NCBI GenBank assembly: GCA_016716905.1
Contig: JADJUS010000022.1
Location: forward strand, 186,001-250,000
DNA from: Acidobacteriota bacterium
GTDB lineage: Bacteria; Acidobacteriota; Vicinamibacteria; Vicinamibacterales; SCN-69-37
Direction of reading: 5' to 3'
DNA length: 64,000 bases
Below are positions 35,499 to 44,386 of the stretch, piece after piece (the first letter of the stretch is position 1; the number at the start of each line of letters is the position of its first letter). The notes under the pieces are model-generated. The model did no database searches and was not told where the DNA came from. It worked only from the letters and a program-made list of their open reading frames with translations. Position numbers and translations under genes: made by a program.

Positions 35499-36569
35499 GT
35501 GAATATACTCACTCCCGTGCTGCCTGACCTGCCCGCCCGATGGGTTGCTTCCCTCCTGCCGGGCGGGATTCCCGAAGAAACGCACGCCACCTGCGACCGC
35601 TGTGCCATGTGCTCGGCGGACGCGCCTCAGGGCTCGGCCACGTTTTTTCATCCCACCGCCAAGTGCTGCACGTACGAACCGGCCCTGCCGAACTTCCTCG
35701 TGGGACGCATTCTGCGCGATACCGATGCGGCCATGCAGTTCGGCCGCCGCACGGTGGAAGAGCGCATCGCCACGCGACTGGCCACCACGCCCTGGGGCCT
35801 CGAGCCCACCCGTCGTCACAGCCTGCTCTACGGCGACAGCGTGGAGTTGTTCGGCCGATCGCCGGATCTGAGATGTCCTCACTATCAGGAAAACGGCGCC
35901 GACGGCACGTGTGGGATCTGGCGGCATCGGAATGCGGTGTGCGCGACGTGGCATTGCAAACACGTGCGAGGCGCGGTGGGTCTGGGGTTCTGGCAGTCGC
36001 TGGGACGCCTGCTGTCGGAAGCTGAATGGGCGCTCGCCACCTGGTGTGTCACCGAGTTGGGTGAGTCTCCGGGTGAACTGTCGCGGCTCCTGCACCGAGC
36101 GAGGTTGCGCCTGGCGCCGTCCGACCTCGGCGGCGCGGATGACCAGGCCGAATACGAAGCCGGATGGGGCTCGTGGGCCGGGCGCGAAGCGGAGTACTAC
36201 ACACGCGCAGCGGCGCTCGTGGACGCGCTGGAGTGGACGGACGTGGAGCGGATCGGGGGCGTGCGGCTCCGCGCACACGCAACGCTCGTGCGAGACGCCT
36301 ACGCCGCACTGATATCGACCGAGCTCCCCGAGCGGACCACGTTGGGTACGCTGAGAGTGCTGTCTGCCGACGACGGAAAGTGCACCGTGCAGACATACAG
36401 CAGCTTCGACCCGCTTCGGGTCCCGGCCAGCCTGATTTCTCTGTTGCCGCAGTTCAACGGGCGCGACACTCACGCCACCGTCGACGCCATTGCGAGCGAG
36501 TCGGGCACCCGTCTCAGCGACGGAATCCTTCGCAAATTGCTCGACTTCGGCCTCCTGCGAAAGGCCTGA
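35499..36569 (+). CDS. Cys-rich protein, YkgJ-like metal-binding region (unknown function)
   Basis: The 356-residue product has nine cysteines in its first 153 residues: CX2CX2C at 32-38, a CC pair at 56-57 (KCCTYEP), then Cys126, Cys138, Cys148 and Cys153 in RCPHYQ, TCGIWRHRNAVCATW and HCKHVRG. The CC pair with CGIW and a late C-x4-C recalls the YkgJ-type zinc/iron-chelating domain and suggests a metal or Fe-S site. The remaining 200 residues are helical and cysteine-poor. There is no signal peptide. The GTG at 35499 begins the frame; a start shortly downstream is possible. It follows the methyltransferase by 23 bp. I cannot assign a function. Confidence 0.6.
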   Translation: MNILTPVLPDLPARWVASLLPGGIPEETHATCDRCAMCSADAPQGSATFFHPTAKCCTYEPALPNFLVGRILRDTDAAMQFGRRTVEERIATRLATTPWGLEPTRRHSLLYGDSVELFGRSPDLRCPHYQENGADGTCGIWRHRNAVCATWHCKHVRGAVGLGFWQSLGRLLSEAEWALATWCVTELGESPGELSRLLHRARLRLAPSDLGGADDQAEYEAGWGSWAGREAEYYTRAAALVDALEWTDVERIGGVRLRAHATLVRDAYAALISTELPERTTLGTLRVLSADDGKCTVQTYSSFDPLRVPASLISLLPQFNGRDTHATVDAIASESGTRLSDGILRKLLDFGLLRKA

Positions 36570-36638
36570 ACGCACCCGTCCGCCCATGCGATAATCCGGG
36601 CGGGTTTCCCACAACTGTTTTTGGAGGTCTTTCGCGTG

Positions 36639-37739
36639 ATGCGCACATTCACCAAGCTCACCGCTGTCTTGCTGCTGGCCGTCGCTTCGGTGTCGGCCCC
36701 GCTCTCGGCGGGTCCGACCCCTGCGGTTGGTCCCTCGTTCTCAAGCATCGGCCCGCTCGCCTTTGGCCCCGACGGCACGTTGTTCGCCGCCGACCGCACC
36801 GCCGCGTCCATCGTCGCCATGAAGCTTCCCGACTTCGACGTCAAGGTTGGCGATCCCTTCGGCACGTTGGGCACGAAGGATGTCGAGAACATCGACTCGA
36901 AGGTCGGGGCACTGCTCGGCACCGACGCTGCCGGGGTGACCATCACGGACCTCGCCGTCCATCCCACAACGAAGCACACCTACTTGTCGGTGATGCGCGG
37001 CACGGGACCGACCGCACAGCCCGCGCTCGTGCGCATTGAGGGCGCCGGAGCGATCAGCCTGGTGGCGCTTGAGACGGTGAGCTTCACGAGCGTGGCGTTG
37101 CCGAACCCGGCCGCAGTGAATCCTAACGGCCGCGGCGGCCGCGCGCAGTCGGTGACCGACCTCGCGTTTGTGAATGGCCGCGTCTACGTGGCGGGCCTGT
37201 CGAACGAGGAGTTTGCGTCGAAGCTCTGGTCGGTCGGTTATCCATTTGCCAGCGTGGACAACGGCGCGAGCATCGAGATTTACCACGGCAACCACGGCGC
37301 GCTTGAGACGCGTTCCCCCGTGATGGCGTTTGTGCCGTACACAATCGGCGGCGAACTGAACATCCTCGCCGGCTACACGTGCACCCCGCTGGTCAAGATC
37401 CCGGTGCAGGCCCTCAAGGCAGGAACCAAAGTCGTGGGCACCACGATCGCGGAATTCGGCGCCGGCAATCAGCCGCTGGACCTGATGGTGTACCGCAAGG
37501 ACGGGAAGGACTTCCTGCTGATGTCCAACTCCCGGCATGGCGTGATCAAGATTGGCACCGATGGCTTTGCCACGGCGGCGCCCATCACGACCCGGATCGG
37601 CGGCACGGCCGGCGTGACTTTTGAAACCATCACCTCGATGACCAACGTCGAGCAGATGGACCTGCTGGATGCGGGTCACACCATGGTGATCACGCGCGGC
37701 GCGTCGGGACGGAACCTCAACGTCGTCGTCCTGCCCTGA
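36639..37739 (+). CDS. Exported beta-propeller-like protein, unknown function
   Basis: A 366-residue protein with a signal peptide (residues 1-24, ending in PLSAG). The rest consists of repeating strand-rich blocks such as GPLAFGPDGTLFAADRT, TDLAVHPTTKHTYLSV, TDLAFVNGRVYVAGLS and QPLDLMVYRKDGKDFLLMSN, as in NHL/SMP-30-type propellers. The ATG at 36639 lies 11 bases after GGAGG; GTG at 36636 is equally possible. It is 19 bp upstream of a lipoprotein gene, so the two are probably co-transcribed. Confidence 0.65.
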   Translation: MRTFTKLTAVLLLAVASVSAPLSAGPTPAVGPSFSSIGPLAFGPDGTLFAADRTAASIVAMKLPDFDVKVGDPFGTLGTKDVENIDSKVGALLGTDAAGVTITDLAVHPTTKHTYLSVMRGTGPTAQPALVRIEGAGAISLVALETVSFTSVALPNPAAVNPNGRGGRAQSVTDLAFVNGRVYVAGLSNEEFASKLWSVGYPFASVDNGASIEIYHGNHGALETRSPVMAFVPYTIGGELNILAGYTCTPLVKIPVQALKAGTKVVGTTIAEFGAGNQPLDLMVYRKDGKDFLLMSNSRHGVIKIGTDGFATAAPITTRIGGTAGVTFETITSMTNVEQMDLLDAGHTMVITRGASGRNLNVVVLP

Positions 37740-37758
37740 TCCACGCGACGCTCTTATC

Positions 37759-38937
37759 GTGCGCGTCTTCGTTCGACGGTCACTGCAGCGGCTCAGCCTG
37801 CTGACGTGGCTGGCGGCCGTAACGGCCTGCTCGGCAACTCCAACGCCGGAGTTGCCAGGCGGGCCGTTGTCGGCTGCGCTCGTGGTGGACACAGAGACGC
37901 AGCAGCCGGTGATTCGCGTGACCGGGTGGTCGTCCACTGAACTCGATTCACTGCGGGCCCGGGACGTGGCCGCTGCAACCTGGAATCAGCTGCTGCAAGT
38001 GAGCGTGGCGGGCACCACAGGCATCGACATCGCCGGGCAGCATCGCGTGAACGCAGATTCCGTGGACATGGTGCCCAGGTTCCCGCTCGATCGCGGTCGC
38101 GAATACGTGGTGCGCATCAATCCGTCTGCGCTGCCGGTGCCCCGGCCTGGTGGCCGCATTGAAGCGCGCGTCATGCTGCCCGCGTCGGCTGCGACGCCGT
38201 CGGTCTCGGTCACCGGCATCTACCCATCTTCATCTGTGTGGCCCGACAACATCCTGCGCTTCTATCTGCACTTTTCCGCGCCCATGGCGGGAACGGCAGC
38301 GGTGGGCCATGTGCGCCTGGTGGACGACGCGGGCCAGGAAGTTCGCGATGCCCTGCTCGAAGTGGACGTCGATCTCTGGAACCGCGACTACACGCGCCGC
38401 ACCGTGTTTTTTGATCCGGGTCGGGTCAAACGCGGTATCAGACCCAATCTGGAACTCGGGCGCGCGCTCATCGCCGGCAGAAAATACGCCATCGTGGTCA
38501 GTCCGGAATGGCGTGACGGGCGTGGCCAGCAACTCATTCGTGAATTTCGCCACGAGTTCACGGCCGGACCGCCGGTTGAGCGACCCGTCGCACCGGCGGC
38601 CTGGACGATCGAGCCGCCCCCTGCGGGATCGCGCGACCCGCTCGTGGTGCGATTCCCCTGGGCACTTGACGAGGGCCTGCTGCAACGCGCCCTGGGTGTG
38701 ACGTCGCCGGGCGGTCAGCCCATCGACGGCACGGTGACGGTGCGCGCGCAGGAAAGGGAATGGACGTTTACGCCCGCCGCGGCATGGCGCAACGCGCCGC
38801 ATGCCCTGGTGGTCCTGACCGTGCTCGAAGATCCAGCCGGGAACAAGGTCGGCCAGGCCTTCGAGTTCGAGATGTTCGCACAGCCCCGCACCGCTGAAGC
38901 AGAACGGCTCACCATCCCCTTCCGCCCCCGTTCCTAA
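37759..38937 (+). CDS. Lipoprotein with Ig-like (Big_5-type) domains
   Basis: A 392-residue protein with a lipoprotein signal (AAVTAC, Cys at about residue 24). Two or more beta-sandwich modules follow, with phrases like VWPDNILRFYLHFSAPMAGT and ALGVTSPGGQPIDGTVTV that match the bacterial Ig-like Big_5 group found in surface proteins. The start is a GTG at 37759. Its TAA lies in the first copy of an 8-nt tandem repeat. The function is unknown; it may work with the propeller protein upstream. Confidence 0.6.
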   Translation: MRVFVRRSLQRLSLLTWLAAVTACSATPTPELPGGPLSAALVVDTETQQPVIRVTGWSSTELDSLRARDVAAATWNQLLQVSVAGTTGIDIAGQHRVNADSVDMVPRFPLDRGREYVVRINPSALPVPRPGGRIEARVMLPASAATPSVSVTGIYPSSSVWPDNILRFYLHFSAPMAGTAAVGHVRLVDDAGQEVRDALLEVDVDLWNRDYTRRTVFFDPGRVKRGIRPNLELGRALIAGRKYAIVVSPEWRDGRGQQLIREFRHEFTAGPPVERPVAPAAWTIEPPPAGSRDPLVVRFPWALDEGLLQRALGVTSPGGQPIDGTVTVRAQEREWTFTPAAAWRNAPHALVVLTVLEDPAGNKVGQAFEFEMFAQPRTAEAERLTIPFRPRS

Positions 38938-38961
38938 GTTCCTAAGTTCCTAAGTTCCTAA
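38930..38961. repeat. 8-nt tandem repeat, four perfect copies of GTTCCTAA
   Basis: The array bridges two convergent genes: its first copy contains the TAA of the lipoprotein gene and its last copy contains the TAG (minus strand) of the membrane-protein gene at 38958. Confidence 0.92.
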
Positions 38962-39404
38962 TTGACGTAGAGTGCGCGTATCTGGAACAGGATGTAGAGC
39001 CCGATGAGGCCACCGATGAGGGCGCCCAGGATGTTCCCGCTCAGCAGCGAGAGCAGGATCCCGATCAGCTGCGAATAAAAAATCAGCGTCCACCCCGACT
39101 TTTTACGCGCGAAGAGCCCTGGCAGCGCCAATCCGAGCAGCACGAGCTGGGCCAGCAGCACCAGCGTGAGGTACGTGAAGCCGGCTGCGTATCCCACGCC
39201 GCCGAACGGCATCAGCGCTGTGCCGATACCGAGCATGAATAGCAGGCCAGGCAGCGAGAGCACCAACAGCACCAGGGCGATCCATGGACCGAACTTCACC
39301 AGGAACTCCCGGATCTCGCCGGGGATCTGGAACGGGGCCTTCTGGACGAGATAGAAGTCGAGGAACCCAACGAGGTCGCGTGGTGCCTGATCGGATGTGG
39401 TCAT
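38958..39404 (-). CDS. Small four-helix membrane protein, unknown function
   Basis: A 148-residue protein with hydrophobic segments at about residues 40-60, 68-96, 102-120 and 122-143 and a short cytosolic start (MTTSDQAPRDLVGFLDFYLV). I recognise no family. A GAGGCTC ribosome-like site precedes the ATG. It ends in the 8-nt repeat array; 38 bp separate it from the xylulokinase gene upstream. Confidence 0.6.
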   Translation of the reverse strand: MTTSDQAPRDLVGFLDFYLVQKAPFQIPGEIREFLVKFGPWIALVLLVLSLPGLLFMLGIGTALMPFGGVGYAAGFTYLTLVLLAQLVLLGLALPGLFARKKSGWTLIFYSQLIGILLSLLSGNILGALIGGLIGLYILFQIRALYVN

Positions 39405-39442
39405 GAGAGCCTCCTATGCGAGAACAGTCGCGGCATTGTAGT

Positions 39443-40975
39443 TCAAAGCGCTCGCCGCAGCCGCCCTTCTGCTTCGGCATAGCGCGTCCTCAAATCGGCG
39501 TAGGTCGCTACGGCCGCTTCCTGTGGGGTGACTCGGCTCGCCACCAGCGGGGCAGCCAGATCTCTGACGACGTCGGGCCACGGCACCGGGTCGGATGACG
39601 CAGCGGCATCAGCGTGCCACGCTCGGAGCGCCGACCCGAGGCAGGCTGAGTTACCGACCGGGAACTGATAGACGTCCGCGTTGAACACGTTGGCCATGAC
39701 CTGCAGTACGTCGCGGTTGGCGGCGGCGCCTCCGGTGGCGTGGATGCGGCGGACGGCCACCCCCATCCAACGCGAGTGATTGGCCATGGCCATCATCTGT
39801 GCCTCAACCACCGCTCGCACGTTACCCGGCACATCGTCAGGCTCCAGGCCGACCCGGCGCACACCGGGCACCGGGACGTCGGGTGTGATTTCGGGATCGA
39901 ACCACGGGAACATGATTCGCCCGAGGTTGCCGGCGGGTGTTGACCTGAGGCATTGCGAGAAACCCGCCCAGTCAAGCCCATAGGCGTCGCGCACCCGTTC
40001 GCGCGCGAGCGATCCGTTCTTGAAGACGGTGATCCCCATGAAGTCACCCGTCGGCGCGCCGAACACATGACCAATGCCGCCGGGGTCCACTCTCGATTCC
40101 CGCATGATGCCGGCGATCGTGTCACTGGTGCCGAGCGAAACCACGACGTGGCCGTCCGTCACCAGACCCGTGCCCACGAGGCTGGACGAATTATCGCCAG
40201 TCCACGCGACGATGCGTGCGGGTGGCAAGCCATACGTCGACTGCCAACGTGGCGCCAGCGTGCCAATCACGCTGGCCGACGGCACGATCCGGGGCAGCTT
40301 CGGCCCCAAACCCGGTGCGGTGGCCTCCACCGCGAGCAGCCACCACTCATTGGTCGCGAGGTCCATGAGGTTCATTCCGCTGGCATCGCCTGGATCAAGA
40401 GGTGCCTCCGCGCCGAGCAGATGTGACGCGAGGAAGGAACTGACCAGGTGGATGCGTGCAGTGCCGGCGTACGCCTGCGGATCGGCCTTGTAGAACTTTC
40501 GAATCTGCGGTCCGGCGAAACGTTCGTACGCGCGTGATCCCGTACGCTGGGCCAGCACCGCAGCGCCACCAACCGCCGCCGTGATCTCCGCGCACTCGTC
40601 GCGCGTGCTGCTGTCCATCCAGATCGGGGATACGGACCTTGTGAAGGTTCCGTCGCTGCCGAGATACACGCTGCCGTGCTGCTGCGCGCATCCGCTGATG
40701 GCACAGAGCCGGCTCAGATCAGCACCGCACCCGGCCACACGACCCAGCATCTGCTCCAGCGCCTCGACCCACATCGCAGGAGACGAGACTCTGACGAGCG
40801 GGTCAGCTGAAGGCAACACACCATGGACGGTGCCGAACTCGGGGAACGCCTGATCAAACGGCATGACGTCCTGCCAGAGGACTTCGGCTCTACCGCCGGT
40901 CACACCGATCAGAATGGCCGACAGACTCTGCGTGGAACTGTCGAGCCCGAGGTAACACCGCTGCGCGCCGCTCAC
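39443..40975 (-). CDS. xylB: FGGY carbohydrate kinase, xylulokinase-like
   Basis: A 510-residue FGGY-family sugar kinase. N-terminal YLGLDSSTQSLSAILI holds the phosphate-binding loop, SGCAQQHGSVYL follows, and AWTGDNSSSLVGTG holds the catalytic base Asp261. VVSLGTSDTIAG and IHATGGAAANRDVLQVMANV complete the ATPase domain. The length and the QQHGSV motif fit xylulokinases of the eukaryotic XYLB kind better than short bacterial ones. The GTG start at 40975 overlaps the dehydrogenase stop (GTGA), so the two enzymes are probably made together for pentose use. Confidence 0.85.
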   Translation of the reverse strand: MSGAQRCYLGLDSSTQSLSAILIGVTGGRAEVLWQDVMPFDQAFPEFGTVHGVLPSADPLVRVSSPAMWVEALEQMLGRVAGCGADLSRLCAISGCAQQHGSVYLGSDGTFTRSVSPIWMDSSTRDECAEITAAVGGAAVLAQRTGSRAYERFAGPQIRKFYKADPQAYAGTARIHLVSSFLASHLLGAEAPLDPGDASGMNLMDLATNEWWLLAVEATAPGLGPKLPRIVPSASVIGTLAPRWQSTYGLPPARIVAWTGDNSSSLVGTGLVTDGHVVVSLGTSDTIAGIMRESRVDPGGIGHVFGAPTGDFMGITVFKNGSLARERVRDAYGLDWAGFSQCLRSTPAGNLGRIMFPWFDPEITPDVPVPGVRRVGLEPDDVPGNVRAVVEAQMMAMANHSRWMGVAVRRIHATGGAAANRDVLQVMANVFNADVYQFPVGNSACLGSALRAWHADAAASSDPVPWPDVVRDLAAPLVASRVTPQEAAVATYADLRTRYAEAEGRLRRAL

Positions 40976-41973
40976 GGAACCTCCCAGCCCCCAGACGTTG
41001 CGGAGCGGAACGCCGCATCGATGACGGCCATGTTCTTCACCGACATCTCGAGCGGATATGGCGCCGCGCGCGATTCCAGAATGGCGAGCGACAATTCGTC
41101 GCCCTGCGCGCGGTACTGATCACACGCCGGAATCTCCAGAGTCTCTACGGTCCTGCCCAACAGATCGCCGTGTGAATCCACGAAGAGACGGCACGGCCGG
41201 TCGGGCGGCGCGTTGAAGGGAATCTCGACCTCGAGGCGTCCGCGTGTGCCAAACACCTGCACGCGCTGGTAGGGCGCCAGTCGTGTGCTGCACACGCCGA
41301 TCGCCTGACCCGACGGGTAGTCCAGCATCAACGAGGCCAGCGTATCCACGCCCGACACCGGGTCGCGCTCCACCAGACTCATGACCCGTCGCGGTTCCTC
41401 GCCGAAGATCATTCGCGACGTCATGATCAAATAACACCCGATATCCATCAAGCCACCGCCGCCCCACTCAGCAACATTGCGGATGTTGGTGGGGTCGTCG
41501 TTGAAATAGCTGAATGCGCCGACGTACGAACGCACGTCACCGAGCTGGCCGGAGCGGCACACGTCCAGAGCACGCACCCACTGCGGCGCGGACCGCACCA
41601 TGAACGCCTCCTGAATGACAACGCCCGTCCGATCGCGCACGCCGATCAAGGCCTGCGCGTCGCCGGCCGACAGACCAACCGGCTTCTCGCACAACACGTG
41701 TTTGCCGGCCTCTGCCGCCCGCGTGGTCCACGGCACGTGCAGGTGGTTCGGCAACGGGTTGTAGATGGCGTCCACGTCGGGATCGGCCAGCAGGGCCTCA
41801 TACGATCCGTGGGACTTTGGGATCCCCAGCGCGGTGGCCGCCGCTCGAGCCGACGACGCCTCGCGCGACGCGATCGCCACCACCTCGGTGTATGCCCCGC
41901 CCTGCATGGCGGGAATCACTTTATCCACACCGATTTTCGCGGTGCTCAACACGCCCCATTTAATCTTCTTCAT
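40972..41973 (-). CDS. Gfo/Idh/MocA-family NAD(P)-dependent sugar dehydrogenase
   Basis: A 333-residue oxidoreductase. The N-terminal Rossmann fold begins KWGVLSTAKIGVDKVIPAM, with AIASREASSARAAA; the family catalytic EKP occurs in HVLCEKPVGLSAGDA, and GGGGLMDIGCYLIMTSR supplies the D-x3-H-like region in which the His is replaced by Tyr. GVLSTAKI-type members include D-xylose dehydrogenases, which fits the coupled xylulokinase, but the substrate is inferred. It is divergent from the DUF2339-like gene, with about 170 bp between. Confidence 0.88.
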   Translation of the reverse strand: MKKIKWGVLSTAKIGVDKVIPAMQGGAYTEVVAIASREASSARAAATALGIPKSHGSYEALLADPDVDAIYNPLPNHLHVPWTTRAAEAGKHVLCEKPVGLSAGDAQALIGVRDRTGVVIQEAFMVRSAPQWVRALDVCRSGQLGDVRSYVGAFSYFNDDPTNIRNVAEWGGGGLMDIGCYLIMTSRMIFGEEPRRVMSLVERDPVSGVDTLASLMLDYPSGQAIGVCSTRLAPYQRVQVFGTRGRLEVEIPFNAPPDRPCRLFVDSHGDLLGRTVETLEIPACDQYRAQGDELSLAILESRAAPYPLEMSVKNMAVIDAAFRSATSGGWEVP

Positions 41974-42142
41974 TCGTGAATCTGGAACCGGTAATTTACC
42001 TCAGTCGAGGTCTGCCGGGCGTGGGGAGTCTGGCGCAGCGGTGCGGAATAACCCACCGCCCTTACCCGACGAGGGGCGCGGGACACTTCTCAAAACCGGC
42101 CTCCGGGCGTGGCCCGCATCTTGCTTCGTTGAGGGCCCCATC

Positions 42143-43876
42143 ATGGACCAGGAGCAGGAGCGCGACCTCCGACTCGCCCGCCTCGAAGCCGCACTGGCTG
42201 AGGTGCAGCACCGCCTGGACGCGCTCGAAGGCCGCCGCGGCACCCAGATTGTGACGCGCGAGGCACTCGCGTCTCCTGTCGCGCTGCTGGAACTTGCGCC
42301 GGTGGAGCCCCCACCCGCGGAAGCCGCCCCGAGGGACCTCACCGGCCTTGCGACGTTACTGGGCCGGGCCTTCATGGTGTTTGGTGGCGCCTATCTCCTG
42401 CGTGCCCTCACGGAGTCTGGGCGTGTGCCCGCAACCGCCGGTGTCATCATCGGCCTGGCCTACTGCGCCGGCTGGATGATCGCGGCCCACCGCTCGGCCG
42501 CGACACGCCCAACAAGCGCGCAGTTCCACGGCGTCACCGCCCTGCTCGTGGCGTTACCTCTCGTGTGGGAGGCCACCGCACGGTTCGGCCTGATGAGTCC
42601 AGGTGCCGCCGCGCTGACGCTGGCCTGCATCAGCGGCGCCGCATTCGCTGTCGCGTGGCGCGGGCGGCTCGACGTGGTTGCGGCCGTGGCGGGTTTCGGC
42701 ACCGTGGCCGCCGCCTTTGCCACCGCGTCGTCCACCAACCACTTCGCGGCGTTCTCGTTGCTCCTGATCGGTCTCAGTGTGGTGACCTATTGGATGTCCG
42801 AACAACCCCGACACGCCTGGCTCCGATGGCCCAACGCTGCCGCCGCCGGACTGTCGGTGATCGGCGTGACGATTCGCGCGCTGGGCCACCCTCCGCTGGA
42901 AGCCCCAGGGCTCACCCTGATCGCCCAAGCGGCATTTGTGGCGACGATGCAGGGATCGCTGGCGGTGCGACTGCTGATGCTCGGTCGCAACGCCCGGTTC
43001 TTCGACGTCATGCAGGCGGCGAGCGGCCTGGTCATCGGCATCGGGGGCGCGGTCATGGTGAGCCGCGCGTCACCCGGCGGGCTCGGACTGATCGGCGCGG
43101 TCGCAGGGATCCTGGCGCTCGGCGCATATCTGGGCGCCTTTCTGCGTCTCTCCGACCGCCCCCATCTCTCAGCCAGTTACCATCTGTTGGCGGCCTTCGG
43201 CCTCGTGACCGCGATCGCGGCGCTGGCGCTGCTCTTCTCCGGGCCCATCCTGGCGCTGGTTGCGATCACTCTCGGAATCATCACCATTGGTCTGGGCCCC
43301 CACCGGCTCGCCGGCTACGCCGCGCTGCACGGTTCGGCCTACGTCCTGACCGCGCTCGCCGCGTCGGGGCTGCTCACCGCGTCGCTGTCTGCCTGGATGC
43401 GCAATCCGACGCCGTGGCCTTCGGTGTCCACTATCGGCTGGCTGACTCTGGGCACGGCTGGAATATGCGCCACGCTGCGTCCCCCGCAGCATGGCGATAT
43501 CGGCGACCTGCTCGCGCGCGTCGGGCGGCGGCTGTTGGCTGCGCTCTTCGTCTTCGCGGCGAGCGGCGCGGTACTGATGGTCACGGGGCCGCTCATCGCA
43601 GGGACTCCGCCCGATGCCGGCGTCCTTGCCACGCTGCGAACCACGCTCTTGTCGCTGACGGTCATCGGCCTCGGCCTAGCCGCACGCCTGCCACAGACGA
43701 GGGTGTTTGCCCGCCTCGTCTATCCACTCCTCATCGTCGGCGGGTTGCGGTTCGTGGCCGACGACTTCCGGCACTCGGGTCCTGCCACGCTGTTCATTGC
43801 ACTGGCCGTCTACGGCCTGGCGTGGGTCCTTGGTCCGCGGCTCGCTGCACGAGACAGCGGGACATCCGCCGGCTGA
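42143..43876 (+). CDS. Large multi-pass membrane protein (DUF2339-like)
   Basis: From the ATG at 42143 the product has 577 residues. The first 60 residues are a coiled-coil-like helix (RDLRLARLEAALAEVQHRLDAL is heptad-rich) followed by a Pro-rich linker, then about 14 hydrophobic helices to the end. The pattern of coiled coil followed by many helices is that of DUF2339-type membrane proteins of unknown function. An upstream start would lie inside the divergent promoter and dehydrogenase region and is rejected. It is 31 bp from the heme-binding-like gene. Confidence 0.65.
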   Translation: MDQEQERDLRLARLEAALAEVQHRLDALEGRRGTQIVTREALASPVALLELAPVEPPPAEAAPRDLTGLATLLGRAFMVFGGAYLLRALTESGRVPATAGVIIGLAYCAGWMIAAHRSAATRPTSAQFHGVTALLVALPLVWEATARFGLMSPGAAALTLACISGAAFAVAWRGRLDVVAAVAGFGTVAAAFATASSTNHFAAFSLLLIGLSVVTYWMSEQPRHAWLRWPNAAAAGLSVIGVTIRALGHPPLEAPGLTLIAQAAFVATMQGSLAVRLLMLGRNARFFDVMQAASGLVIGIGGAVMVSRASPGGLGLIGAVAGILALGAYLGAFLRLSDRPHLSASYHLLAAFGLVTAIAALALLFSGPILALVAITLGIITIGLGPHRLAGYAALHGSAYVLTALAASGLLTASLSAWMRNPTPWPSVSTIGWLTLGTAGICATLRPPQHGDIGDLLARVGRRLLAALFVFAASGAVLMVTGPLIAGTPPDAGVLATLRTTLLSLTVIGLGLAARLPQTRVFARLVYPLLIVGGLRFVADDFRHSGPATLFIALAVYGLAWVLGPRLAARDSGTSAG

Positions 43877-43907
43877 ACACGCCCGGGAATCTGCTAGGCT
43901 TTCGGCC

Positions 43908-44378
43908 ATGTTGCGAACCCTGATGATGTGTGGAGGCCTCTTGATGTTGGCGATTCCGCTGGCTGCGCAAACCCAGCTGCCCACCAAACGTGTGCTGACG
44001 CTGGAAGCGGCGCGACGCGTGGTGGCGGCGGCCGAAGCCGAGGCCCGCAAGAACAACTGGGCCGTATCGATCGCGGTGCTCGACGACAGCGGACACATGA
44101 TCCTGTTCCAACGCATGGACGGCGCCAAGCTCGTGGCCACCGACATTGCGATACGCAAGGCGCGCACGGCCGTCTACTTCCAGGGCCCGACCAAGGATTT
44201 GGAGGCCGAAGTGGCCGGTGGCCGAACGGCCCTGCTGCCCATCGAGGGCTTCATGCCGCTCGAAGGCGGCGTGCCGTTGATGTCAGGCGGCCAACTGGTC
44301 GGCGCGGTCGGCGTGAGCGGAGTCAGTGGCGCGCAAGACGCGCAGTGTGCGCTCGCGGGCGCCGCGACAATCAAATAG
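43908..44378 (+). CDS. Exported GlcG/HbpS-family protein (DUF336)
   Basis: A 156-residue protein with a signal peptide (ends AIPLAAQT). The mature part matches the GlcG/HbpS (DUF336) family: LEAARRVVAAAEAEARKNNW, VSIAVLDDSGHMILFQRMDGA, AIRKARTAVYF and GGQLVGAVGVSGVSGAQDAQCA. Some members bind heme outside the cell, while GlcG itself is linked to glycolate use without a known function. It converges on the M20 peptidase gene with 8 bp between stops. Confidence 0.85.
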   Translation: MLRTLMMCGGLLMLAIPLAAQTQLPTKRVLTLEAARRVVAAAEAEARKNNWAVSIAVLDDSGHMILFQRMDGAKLVATDIAIRKARTAVYFQGPTKDLEAEVAGGRTALLPIEGFMPLEGGVPLMSGGQLVGAVGVSGVSGAQDAQCALAGAATIK

Positions 44379-44386
44379 GAACGCCC

